Shown: in pieces, positions 15,454 through 23,355 of the stretch | Position numbering within the stretch: the stretch's first letter is position 1 | How the letters are laid out: every line of letters begins with the position of its first letter | Assembly: GCA_023389575.1 (NCBI GenBank) | Contig: JAEWEG010000039.1 | Span: 80,723 to 144,722, forward strand | Direction of reading: 5' to 3' | DNA from: Chloroflexota bacterium | GTDB taxonomy: Bacteria; Chloroflexota; Chloroflexia; Thermomicrobiales; UBA6265 | DNA: 64,000 nucleotides | The notes under the pieces: generated by a model | What the model saw: only the letters and a program-made list of their open reading frames with translations | What the model was told of the DNA's origin: nothing | Database searches by the model: none | Made by a program: the position numbers and the translations under genes

Positions 15454-15867
15454 ATGGCTGAGCGTCGCCAGCGAATATCGAGTGGGTCGCCGTACGAAGC
15501 GAGTGTCGGATTCAGCCGGGCGGTGCGCGTTGGCCAGCGCGTGCTGGTGGCGGGCACGGCTCCGATCTGGCCGGACGGCGATGTCGATCCTGATCTCGGA
15601 GTTCAGGCCCGGCGCTGCCTGGAGATCATCGTCGAAGCCCTCCGCGAGGCTGGAGCGGCGCCCGGGCATGTCGTCAGGACGAGAACCTACCTCACCAACG
15701 CCGGCGACTGGGAAGCGGTTGGTCGGGCCCATGGCGAGGTGCTCGGCGAGGCTCGCCCCGCCTCGACCATGGTGGTCGTCGCGGGGCTGCTTGATCCGCG
15801 ATGGAAGGTGGAGATCGAGGCCGAGGCCATCATCGATGGCGAGGAGACCCAGCCGGCCCAGGCATAG
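15454..15867 (+). CDS. RidA/YjgF/YER057c family protein
   Basis: The 137-residue protein matches the RidA fold, which forms trimers and often hydrolyses reactive enamine/imine intermediates from amino-acid metabolism. Visible are the start strand SSGSPYEASVGFSRAVRVGQRVLVAGTAP, the helix VQARRCLEIIVEALREAGA, HVVRTRTYLTNAGDW, and the substrate-binding arginine in RPASTMVVVAGL, followed by the EIEAEAIID end. Members with this Arg can act as imine deaminases. GGAAGGGAG precedes the ATG. It appears to be a single-gene unit. Confidence 0.9.
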   Translation: MAERRQRISSGSPYEASVGFSRAVRVGQRVLVAGTAPIWPDGDVDPDLGVQARRCLEIIVEALREAGAAPGHVVRTRTYLTNAGDWEAVGRAHGEVLGEARPASTMVVVAGLLDPRWKVEIEAEAIIDGEETQPAQA

Positions 15868-15883
15868 CCCGCCGGAGGCGAGA

Positions 15884-15915
15884 GCCCCGTGTCGGGGCGG
15901 ATCCGAACTGATCCG
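15884..15915 (+). terminator. Possible double hairpin after ridA-like gene
   Basis: GCCCCG-TGT-CGGGGC (15884-15898) is followed at once by CGGATC (15898-15903) with GATCCG (15910-15915). Both stems are short (6 bp) and lack a T-run; the position between convergent genes supports a terminator role. Confidence 0.4.
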
Positions 15916-15940
15916 ACCCGGCACGTGATCGGGTTGGGAT

Positions 15941-16369
15941 TCAGTTACCCGATGGCGGGGTGATTGGCTCGGCGGTGCCGGGCGAGGCTTTCGCGGCTCT
16001 CGGCGGGGGTTCGGGCGGCATGAAGTCCGCGGGAAGCGGCTGGGCGGTCATCGCCTTCAGCCAGGATCGAACCGATGCCTGGTTCGGCTGGTCGAGCCAG
16101 GCCATCAGGTCGCCGGTGATCTCGTCGAGCGTAAGGCTGAGTTCGTCGCGGCTCATCGCCAGCGAGGTGTAGAACGGGTCCACCATCGCGGTCTTCGCCG
16201 TCAGGCTCGCGCCGGCGCAGGGTTCCATCCGCAGGCACCACAGGCGGGGCTGGTCTGGATCGCGAATTGGCATCAATCGGAACGTCCACGGACCCGCGAG
16301 GTCCTTGAAGTAGAGGATGAGCCCTTCCGGCGCGCGCAGTCGTACCAGTTCGAAGCTCGGCGTGCTCAT
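15941..16369 (-). CDS. Hypothetical protein
   Basis: A 142-residue soluble protein I do not recognise. The N-terminal half reads as beta strands (SFELVRLRAPEGLILYFKDL, then WTFRLMPI) and the middle as an amphipathic helix (LSLTLDEITGDLMAWL), followed by a proline-rich tail. No signal peptide, metal motif or catalytic signature is seen. The ATG at 16369 lacks a good ribosome site, so the start is uncertain. The amino-acid composition and helix-like heptads look protein-like, which is why I keep it. Confidence 0.5.
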   Translation of the reverse strand: MSTPSFELVRLRAPEGLILYFKDLAGPWTFRLMPIRDPDQPRLWCLRMEPCAGASLTAKTAMVDPFYTSLAMSRDELSLTLDEITGDLMAWLDQPNQASVRSWLKAMTAQPLPADFMPPEPPPRAAKASPGTAEPITPPSGN

Positions 16370-16611
16370 TGGCGCACCACGCGCTCACTGGAAGCGTTGA
16401 CTGGCCAGCGCCGGAGTGGTCGGTTGTCGAACATGGGGGGAGCCGATCGTCGCCTGGCTCGAGCGGGTCCAGCAAGACAGGAATGCCGGCGGAGGATCGC
16501 AACACACACCGGTCATGGGGAATCTGGCGCGGAATGTCCGCCGCCACGTGTACCCCCATACTACCATGGCACCATTTTGCCCAATCCGGTAAGCCTTGCC
16601 GGCGATCGCGG

Positions 16612-17604
16612 TCACGCGACCGCCCCGGCGTAATACCGCAGCGCCTGCCGGAATCCGTCCTTCGCCTCGTCCAGCCGGTGCTGGGCGTTGGCGATGTCGA
16701 TCCGGAGCGTGGTTGACCGCTGCGAGATCACCGAGTTCCCCAGCGAGCTGTTGAACCACAGCGGGAACGTATCGCTCGCCCGCAGCGACCTAAGCCGCTC
16801 GGTCATTGCCAGGATTTGCGCGTCCAGCCGCACGCATTCGCGGCGGGCCCAGATCACGCGCTCGGCCCAGGACGTCAGCGCCTTCCAGCCCAGCACCGCT
16901 CCCCGGTCGCGTTCGATCTCGCGCAGGGCGTGGAGGTTCTGCGTGTGCCAGGCCTCGTTGATCCGCAGCATCAACTCCTCACGGCGCGACCTGTCCTCTT
17001 CGTCGGTCGCCAGGTCCGGGTGGCACAGCCTCGCCATCTCCAGGTAGAGGCTTCGGAGTTCCTTCCGGTCGTCCTCCGCCATCCTTGGCCGGTGCTGGCG
17101 GTGCATGCGCCGCATGATTTCCTCTTCCTCGGCCTGGTTGCGGGCGTCTTCCTGGCTGAACCGCCAGGCGCGCTCGCGCTCCAGCCGATCGTCCTCATCG
17201 TGGGCGGCGAACCAGGACGGCGGTATCTCGATCCCGAACATCTCGCCGATCTCGGTCAGTTCATCTCGCGTGAACAGGTCGCCGAGCACCCCGTCGGGAT
17301 CGGCCGCAAGGCGGGCGTGGATTCTGCCCGTTCGCGACTCGATGGTCTCGATCAGGGAACGCAACTCCAGGAGTTCGCGCTGCAGGGTCCCAACCCGCGC
17401 CTTGTACTCCCATTCGAACGCCTCCAGCGCCTCGAGCAGGGGAGTGATTTCGGCTTCCAGTCGCTGGATGTGCAACTGGCGCATTTTGATCTCGCCTTCG
17501 AGGAAGCCGAAATCGCGCTCCTCAGGCGCTGGAACGCAGACGAGCGCCCGCATCTGGCGATTGGATGTGGTGGGGGAAGGGCCAGGGGCCGGTAATGTCC
17601 TCAT
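16612..17604 (-). CDS. J-domain-like protein with coiled coil
   Basis: From ATG 17604 the product is 330 residues (an in-frame ATG at 17706 would give 364; another at 17553). Residues ~35-100 form a long coiled coil (EGEIKMRQLHIQRLEAEI..., LLELRSLIETIESR). Residues ~160-230 resemble a J domain: helix KELRSLYLEMARL, the HPD tripeptide at 195-197 (CHPDLA), and helix III with LRINEAW. A second helical stretch follows to the C-terminus. J domains stimulate the ATPase of DnaK. The arrangement (coil first, J domain central, no Gly/Phe or zinc part) fits an adaptor rather than DnaJ itself. It stands alone in the minus orientation. Confidence 0.65.
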   Translation of the reverse strand: MRTLPAPGPSPTTSNRQMRALVCVPAPEERDFGFLEGEIKMRQLHIQRLEAEITPLLEALEAFEWEYKARVGTLQRELLELRSLIETIESRTGRIHARLAADPDGVLGDLFTRDELTEIGEMFGIEIPPSWFAAHDEDDRLERERAWRFSQEDARNQAEEEEIMRRMHRQHRPRMAEDDRKELRSLYLEMARLCHPDLATDEEDRSRREELMLRINEAWHTQNLHALREIERDRGAVLGWKALTSWAERVIWARRECVRLDAQILAMTERLRSLRASDTFPLWFNSSLGNSVISQRSTTLRIDIANAQHRLDEAKDGFRQALRYYAGAVA

Positions 17605-17835
17605 TGAAGGTATTTTACCGCGCCAGCCCCTCGCATTGACCTGTCGGGATTGCCAGTTGCGGTGTGTTTCGTGGATGCCTCCGAAGGTGTCTTGTGCCGT
17701 CCTCACCCTGCGTGCTACTGTGTACGTACATTCCTGTCAATTTCCTTCGGTGGGGGTGTCTCGCGTCGCGAGTTTCGGGTGTCATGGGAGTGGGCTCGTC
17801 AAGGCGAATCGGTCCGTGCTCCATGCCAATCCGCA
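17605..17835. other. Intergenic region upstream of the ribonucleotide reductase promoter
   Basis: About 230 bases between the divergent J-domain gene and the nrdA promoter. I see no gene or clear motif; a promoter for the J-domain gene must be here but was not recognised. Confidence 0.4.
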
Positions 17836-17864
17836 TTGACTTCACCGTCGATGCACCATATGAT
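17836..17864 (+). promoter_or_regulatory. Sigma70-type promoter of the nrdA-nrdB operon
   Basis: TTGACT (17836-17841) and TATGAT (17859-17864) are separated by exactly 17 bp. Both match the consensus at five of six positions. The -10 lies inside NrdR box 1, as expected for a repressed nrd promoter. Confidence 0.8.
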
Positions 17865-17868
17865 GTGT
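17853..17868. promoter_or_regulatory. NrdR box 1
   Basis: GCACCATATGATGTGT matches the NrdR-box consensus (ACAC-N-ATATAT-N-GTGT type) with small deviations. It overlaps the -10 element of the nrd promoter. NrdR is the zinc/ATP-cone repressor of ribonucleotide reductase genes. Confidence 0.8.
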
Positions 17869-17884
17869 AGCCTGACTGTGACGG

Positions 17885-17900
17885 ACACCATATATGGTGT
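17885..17900. promoter_or_regulatory. NrdR box 2
   Basis: ACACCATATATGGTGT is a perfect palindrome and a near-ideal NrdR box. It begins 32 bp after box 1, i.e. three helical turns, the usual spacing of paired NrdR boxes. Confidence 0.9.
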
Positions 17901-18198
17901 TGGTTATGTCGGCTTTTGCCTTCATGTCACCGTCTGAGCCGCCGCCAGCCCCAGTCCGGACACGGCCTGGGAACGGTGTTTTTGGGGTCGACAGGCATTA
18001 AGGAACGGTTAAGTCCGGGTGGTTTCTCACCTTGCGCGTATCCGGCGGAATTGGCGAATCGTGACGTCGTGTCACCAACTCACCTCGCAACCCATGCCCG
18101 TGGGGTGGCGAGTGATCAACAGGACGGGGTGGAACGAGTAGTGCCGGCGAGTGGGATGCCCCAGCGCGAAGAAGCGCCCGGCGGAAGACAGGGACTCG
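17901..18198 (+). other. Long nrdA leader
   Basis: With the promoter at 17836-17864 the untranslated leader is about 325 nt. It contains a short AGTCCGGACACGGCC segment (partial match to a cobalamin-box) and a TTTTTGGGG run but no structure I can assign. See the findings and rejected lists. Confidence 0.4.
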
Positions 18199-21100
18199 AT
18201 GGTTATCGAAGATCAAGGCGTCAACCTGGCATCGGCTAACGGGAGCGGCGGTGAAGTGCTCTCCGTGCGCAAGCGGGACGGTCGTACCGTTTCGTTCGAT
18301 CGCGGGCGAATCGCGCACGCCATCGAGATGGCCTATCGCGCGGAGATCGGCGTTCCGTACCCCGATCCCATTTCCGCGCAGGTCGCCAATCGCATTGGCG
18401 AGGTGACCAGCGCCGTCATCCGCGCCCTCCCGGCCAGCGCCGAGCAGGCGGATTCATCCACCGTCGAGGAGATCCAGGACGAGGTCGAGCGCCAGCTCAT
18501 GGCGGCCGGCGCGTACTCCGTCGCCCGCCGCTACATCCTCTACCGCGAGGCCCGCGCCCGGGCCCGCGACGAGGACCAGCTCCGGCTCCGTGACCTCGAC
18601 GGTCAGGAGATGCTGGTCAACCGCGCGGTCCTTCGCAACTGGATCAGCGACGCCGCCATCGATCTGGGCGATATCGCCCTCAAGGAGATCGAGGAAGACG
18701 TCCTCACCACCGTTCGCAACGGCATGGCTCTCACCGAACTCGACCGCGCCATCGTGCTGGCCGGCCGCTCCCGCATCGAGCGGCGCCCGATCTATTCCTC
18801 GTTCGCCGCCCGCGCGCTCCTGCGCTCGATCTACAGCGAAGTCGTTCGGCGCCGCGTGGCGGTCGCCGATGCCGGCGAGTTCTACGCCTCGGCCTTCGTC
18901 GACAGCATCCACGAAGGCGTCTCCCACGAGCTCTACGCGCCGGAGCTGCTCAGCTTCGATCTCGCGCGACTCGGCGCCGAACTCGATCCCGCGCGGGATC
19001 TCCAGTTCCGCTACCTCGGGCTCCAGACCCTCTACGATCGCTACCTCGTCCACAATGGTGGCCGCCGCATCGAACTGCCGCAGGCGTTCTGGATGCGTGT
19101 CTCCATGGGCCTGGCCCTCGCCGAGCGCGAAGACCAGCGGGACGACCGCGCGATCGAGTTCTACACCGCGCTTTCCACGTTCCAGGTCTGCTCGTCCAGC
19201 CCAACCCTGTTCAACGCCGGAACGCTGCACCCGCAGCTTTCTTCCTGCTACCTCACCTCGGTGCAGGACGACCTGGACAACATCTTCAAGAGCGTTCGGG
19301 ACAACGCCCTGCTCTCCAAGTGGAGCGGTGGTCTTGGCAATGACTGGACCAACGTCCGCGCCCTCGGCTCCCACATCAAGGGCACCAACGGCGAGAGCCA
19401 GGGTGTGATTCCCTTCCTCAAGGTGGTCAACGACGCCGCTGTCGCCGTCAACCAGGGCGGCAAGCGCAAGGGCGCGGTCTGCACCTACCTCGAGGTCTGG
19501 CACTCCGATATGGACGAGTTCCTCGACCTTCGCAAGAACACAGGTGACGACCGTCGCCGCGCTCACGATATGAATACCGCCTCCTGGATCCCCGACCTCT
19601 TCATGGAGCGGGTCGAGCAGGAAGGCACGTGGACGCTGTTCAGCCCCAGCGACGCGCCCGAGCTTCACGACCTCTACGGACAGGCGTTCCGCCGCAAGTA
19701 CGAGGAATACGAGCGACTCGCGGCCAGCGGCGCGCTTCCGAAGGCGCGCAAGATCAAGGCGGTCGACCTGTGGCGCAAGATGCTGGGATCGCTGTTCGAG
19801 ACCGGCCATCCGTGGATCACCTTCAAGGATCCCTCCAACGTCCGCAGCCCGCAGGACCACGCCGGCGTGGTTCACAGCTCGAACCTCTGCACCGAGATCC
19901 TGCTCAACACCAGCCGCGATGAGGTGGCCGTCTGCAACCTGGCCTCCATCAACCTCCCGGCCCACATGGTCGACGGCCAGATCGATGGCGAGCGCCTCGG
20001 CGCGACAGTGCGCACCGCCGTCCGCATGCTCGATAACGTGATCGACATCAACTACTATCCGATCCCGGAGGCCGAAAACTCCAACATGAAGCACCGCCCG
20101 GTCGGGCTTGGCCTGATGGGCTTCCAGGACTGCCTGTGGCACCTTGGGGTCTCCTACGCCTCCGACGAGGCCGTGGAGTTCGCCGACCGCTCGATGGAAC
20201 TCATCTCGTGGCACACCATCTACGCATCCTCCCAACTCGCCGCCGAGCGGGGCGCCTATCCGTCCTACAAGGGCTCCAAGTGGGATCGTGGCCTGCTGCC
20301 GATCGACACCATTGACCTCCTCGCCAGCGAGCGTGGCCAGCAGATCGACGTCGACCGGAGCGTCTCGCTCGACTGGGAACCGGTCCGCGAGTCCATTCGC
20401 CAGCACGGCATGCGAAACAGCAACACCATGGCGATCGCCCCCACCGCCACCATCTCCAACATCCAGGGCGTGACCCAGTCGATCGAGCCGATGTTCACGA
20501 ACCTCTTCGTGAAGAGCAACCTCTCTGGTGAGTTCACCATCGTCAACGAGTCGCTGGTCGCCGAGCTTGAGGAAGCCGGGCTCTGGAACCAGGAACTGCT
20601 CGACGAGATCAAGTACTGGGATGGCTCCATCGCCGCCATCGAGAGCATTCCGCTCGAAATCCGCCTCCGCTACCCAACCGCCTTCGAGGTGGAGCCGGAG
20701 TGGCTGATCGAGGCCGCCTCCCGCCGCCAGAAGTGGATCGACCAGGGCCAGTCGCTCAATCTCTACATTGGCGAGCCGAGCGGCCGCAAGCTCAACGACA
20801 TGTACATGATGGCCTGGAAGAAGGGCCTCAAGACCACGTACTACCTGCGCTCGCGCGGCGCCACGCAGACCGAGAAGTCCACGCTGGACGTGAACCGCTT
20901 CGGTATCCAGCCGCGCTGGATGAAGTCGCACAGCGCCTCCAGCAACGTCGTCATCGACCGGGCGCCCGTCAACCCAATCGCCGACCGTCCGACGTCATCC
21001 ACGCCAGAGGCGAGGTCGAACGGCGTCGCGGTGCCGGCCCCGAATCCGAACCCGGTCGCCAGCGCCCCGCGACCGTCGCTGACCACGAATTTCCAGAAGC

Positions 21101-21249
21101 CCCAGGCGCCGGCCCCCGCCGCGACGCGAGTCGCGCCGCCGGTGATCGAGACATCGCAGCCGCTCATCCCGAACGTGAGCGAGCTGCGAATGCGAACGAC
21201 GCACGACCTTCCGGTCGAGGAAGAATTCGGCTGCGAGGTCTGCCAATAA
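18199..21249 (+). CDS. nrdA: Ribonucleoside-diphosphate reductase large subunit NrdA (class I)
   Basis: The catalytic subunit that reduces NDPs to dNDPs. From ATG 18199 it has 1016 residues (ATG 18151 in the same frame would add 16). Order: an N-terminal ATP cone (~20-115, beginning VRKRDGRTVSF), the all-alpha domain, then the ten-stranded barrel. Catalytic positions are clear: Cys350 (LSSCYL) and Cys579 (VCNLAS) as the redox pair, thiyl Cys564 with Glu566 in NLCTEI, the radical-relay tyrosines in TTYYLRSRGA, and a Pro/Ala-rich linker leading to the C-terminal Cys1012-x-x-Cys1015 that is re-reduced by thioredoxin. The ATP cone means dATP feedback. nrdB follows; two NrdR boxes precede the promoter. 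Confidence 0.95.
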   Translation: MVIEDQGVNLASANGSGGEVLSVRKRDGRTVSFDRGRIAHAIEMAYRAEIGVPYPDPISAQVANRIGEVTSAVIRALPASAEQADSSTVEEIQDEVERQLMAAGAYSVARRYILYREARARARDEDQLRLRDLDGQEMLVNRAVLRNWISDAAIDLGDIALKEIEEDVLTTVRNGMALTELDRAIVLAGRSRIERRPIYSSFAARALLRSIYSEVVRRRVAVADAGEFYASAFVDSIHEGVSHELYAPELLSFDLARLGAELDPARDLQFRYLGLQTLYDRYLVHNGGRRIELPQAFWMRVSMGLALAEREDQRDDRAIEFYTALSTFQVCSSSPTLFNAGTLHPQLSSCYLTSVQDDLDNIFKSVRDNALLSKWSGGLGNDWTNVRALGSHIKGTNGESQGVIPFLKVVNDAAVAVNQGGKRKGAVCTYLEVWHSDMDEFLDLRKNTGDDRRRAHDMNTASWIPDLFMERVEQEGTWTLFSPSDAPELHDLYGQAFRRKYEEYERLAASGALPKARKIKAVDLWRKMLGSLFETGHPWITFKDPSNVRSPQDHAGVVHSSNLCTEILLNTSRDEVAVCNLASINLPAHMVDGQIDGERLGATVRTAVRMLDNVIDINYYPIPEAENSNMKHRPVGLGLMGFQDCLWHLGVSYASDEAVEFADRSMELISWHTIYASSQLAAERGAYPSYKGSKWDRGLLPIDTIDLLASERGQQIDVDRSVSLDWEPVRESIRQHGMRNSNTMAIAPTATISNIQGVTQSIEPMFTNLFVKSNLSGEFTIVNESLVAELEEAGLWNQELLDEIKYWDGSIAAIESIPLEIRLRYPTAFEVEPEWLIEAASRRQKWIDQGQSLNLYIGEPSGRKLNDMYMMAWKKGLKTTYYLRSRGATQTEKSTLDVNRFGIQPRWMKSHSASSNVVIDRAPVNPIADRPTSSTPEARSNGVAVPAPNPNPVASAPRPSLTTNFQKPQAPAPAATRVAPPVIETSQPLIPNVSELRMRTTHDLPVEEEFGCEVCQ

Positions 21250-21369
21250 CCGCCCACACGGCACCGCGTACGTAGGGGCGGACCTCGTGTCCGCCCCGGA
21301 GATACATCCAGGAACTCACGCCGCGAATCGGATATCCGTCGAAACCGCCTCGTGGCGGTCTGGAATCCC

Positions 21370-21374
21370 GGAGG
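21370..21374 (+). promoter_or_regulatory. Ribosome binding site that fixes the nrdB start
   Basis: GGAGG lies 11 nt before ATG 21386, with a second AAGGT closer in. The frame is open upstream to 21287 but that part is not conserved-looking. Confidence 0.6.
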
Positions 21375-21385
21375 ACGACAAGGTC

Positions 21386-22447
21386 ATGACAGAAACAGCG
21401 CCAATCCTCGGCATCGAAACCGCTCCACGCGCCGCCGTCGCCTCGGCCGACAGCAAGCGCCTCATCAACTGCGCCGCGGTGGACGTGAACCAGCTCATGC
21501 CGCTGAAGTACCACTGGGCCTGGGAGCATTACCTCAACGGTTGCGCCAACCACTGGATGCCGAGCGAGGTGCCGATGGGCGCCGACATCGCCCTGTGGCG
21601 CAGCAACAACCTCAACGAGGAAGAGCGCCGGGTCATCATGCGCAACCTCGGCTTCTTCGCCACCGCCGAGAGCCTGGTCGCGAACAACCTCACGCTCGCC
21701 ATCTTCCGCCACGTCACCAATGCCGAATGCCGGCAGTACCTCTTGCGCCAGGCATTCGAGGAAGCCATTCACACCCACACCTTCCATTACATCGTCGAAA
21801 GCCTCGACCTCGACGAGCGGGAAGTGTTTGGCATGTACCACGACATTCCATCCATCTCCGCCAAGGATGAGATGGAGATGCAGCTCACCGCCGACCTCCT
21901 CGATCCCAACTTCAGCACCGAAACCTTCGAGGGCGCCCAGAAGTTCCTCGAAAATCTGGTCGGCTACTACGTGATCATGGAAGGCATCTTTTTCTACGCT
22001 GGCTTCGCGATGGTCCTCTCCTTCCACCGCCAGAACCGGATGAAGGGGATCGGCGAGCAGTTCCAGTACATCCTGCGCGACGAAACCATCCATCTCAATT
22101 TCGGCGTCGACTTGATCAACGGCATCAAGGCCGAGAACCCGGAACTGTGGACCCCGGAGTTCCAGGACCGCCTCGTGGAGAAGATTCGCCACGCCGTCAC
22201 CCTGGAAGAGGCCTACGCCCGGGACTGCCTCCCGAACGGCGTCCTCGGTCTCAACGCCGAGCTCTTCGAGGAGTACGTCCGCTACGTCGCCGACCGACGC
22301 CTCGAACGCATCGGCCTGCCTCGTCAGTACATGGCGAAGAACCCCTTCCCTTGGATGAGCGAGACCATCGACCTCGGCAAGGAGAAGAACTTCTTCGAAA
22401 GCCGCGTCACCGACTACCAGAAAGCCGCTACCCTCTCCTGGGACTAG
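21386..22447 (+). CDS. nrdB: Class Ic ribonucleotide reductase small subunit (R2c, Mn/Fe type)
   Basis: The ferritin-like subunit that supplies the oxidant for NrdA. The 353-residue protein shows all carboxylate/His metal ligands: Glu95 (TAESLV), Glu126 and His129 (FEEAIHTH), Glu199 (IMEG), Glu233 and His236 (RDETIH). Two substitutions mark class Ic as described for Chlamydia: the first ligand is Glu where E. coli has Asp84, and the radical Tyr122 position is Phe133 (EEAIHTHTFHY). Such proteins use a Mn(IV)/Fe(III) cofactor in place of a tyrosyl radical. It is the second gene of the NrdR-controlled operon, 136 bp after nrdA, and is closed by a strong terminator. Confidence 0.95.
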   Translation: MTETAPILGIETAPRAAVASADSKRLINCAAVDVNQLMPLKYHWAWEHYLNGCANHWMPSEVPMGADIALWRSNNLNEEERRVIMRNLGFFATAESLVANNLTLAIFRHVTNAECRQYLLRQAFEEAIHTHTFHYIVESLDLDEREVFGMYHDIPSISAKDEMEMQLTADLLDPNFSTETFEGAQKFLENLVGYYVIMEGIFFYAGFAMVLSFHRQNRMKGIGEQFQYILRDETIHLNFGVDLINGIKAENPELWTPEFQDRLVEKIRHAVTLEEAYARDCLPNGVLGLNAELFEEYVRYVADRRLERIGLPRQYMAKNPFPWMSETIDLGKEKNFFESRVTDYQKAATLSWD

Positions 22448-22456
22448 ACGGATGAC

Positions 22457-22496
22457 CAACAAAGGAGGACACTCACGCGAGTGTCCTCCTTTGTTG
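22457..22496 (+). terminator. Very strong terminator of the nrdAB operon
   Basis: A perfect 18-bp stem, 22457-22474 with 22479-22496, closes a 4-nt loop ACGC. The stem ends in AACAAAGG/CCTTTGTT so it has a T-rich downstream side. It starts 10 bp after the nrdB stop. Confidence 0.93.
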
Positions 22497-22509
22497 TACC
22501 CAGGGATGA

Positions 22510-23143
22510 ATGGCCAGATTGATTCAGTTCGTGAGCGGCCTGGATTGGTCGGGAGACGCGGGGAATCCGGCACGGGGGGTGCGGGAAAATCAATGGTTGG
22601 TCACGTGTGCCTGCCATGCACTTAAGGATGACCTGGATGAAATCGCCAGAGAGTTCCTGGCGGTAAAGCAGGAAATGGGATGGCCTCAGGATCGACCGTT
22701 CAAGTACACCCGCACACGCCAGGATATACGGCGGCGCTTCGTTGAACAGCTTGGCTCCCTCCATGCCCCTATCGTTCACCGTCTGCGTCGTGGACAAATG
22801 GCATTGGTCGGGCGCGTATCTGCAAGCCACGACCGGAACGGAACGCATTCTGGAATGCGTCTGTAGAGTTCTTGAGTCATGCCCTGATGAACTTGTTGGT
22901 GGTCAAATCCTGACCGTGGACGGACACCGTAGCGAGTCGGATTTCATTCGTCAGGTCAGAATGCGACTTCGCCAACAACTGCGTCCGCTGGGACGAAGTT
23001 CATTCAAGAAGATTGCATCAGTGCCTGCCAATCGCCATGACGCGATGCTCATTCAGGCGGCCGACATGTTGGCGGGCGAAATTCGGTGGCGATCTGGTGA
23101 GATTCCCGAGAGTTGTAGCCGCTTCGTACGCCAAGCGGGTTAA
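22510..23143 (+). pseudogene. DUF3800 protein gene split by a frameshift
   Basis: Two overlapping frames together encode one DUF3800-like protein. Frame A (22510-22866) has the N-terminal acidic signature (GLDWSGDAG), a helix and FKYTRTRQDIRRRF; frame B (22742-23143, +1 relative to A) gives FTVCVVDKWHW, then RSESDFIRQVRM and the C-terminal DAMLIQAADMLAGEIRW, which is the usual DUF3800 end (Q-x-A-D-x-x-A-G). The shift lies between about 22742 and 22790, in a C-rich stretch. DUF3800 proteins have an RNase H-like fold and travel with mobile or defence genes. Base use is less GC-rich than the neighbours. The break may be real decay or one sequencing error. Confidence 0.7.
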
Positions 23144-23355
23144 ACCAAAACCCCTGGCCTAGACGGATTGGTTACCGCCCCGACGAGCAGAGCCCGAAGC
23201 CTTCAGCCAGGGAAAAAACACAAATAAGTGTTTTGCAGGAAAGCTATTCGCCTCCAATGTTGCAATGATACGTTCCCGGCCATGAAAGTCAACGACATCC
23301 ATTCAACCCTTCAATCCCGGGTTCGGTTCATCGCGCATATCCCTTGCGCGCGGGC

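Noticed and set aside
17950..17970. AGTCCGGACACGGCC in the nrdA leader, resembling the cobalamin-riboswitch box.
   Set aside because: Only about 12 of 16 positions match and the upstream core elements expected before this box are not there, so a cobalamin riboswitch cannot be supported.
18454..20931. A long open frame (825 codons) on the minus strand opposite nrdA, and a similar one (940 codons) opposite sucA at 60948-63770.
   Set aside because: They mirror the plus-strand coding bias of genes with clear catalytic motifs; such antisense frames are a by-product of high third-position GC and their translations are low-complexity.
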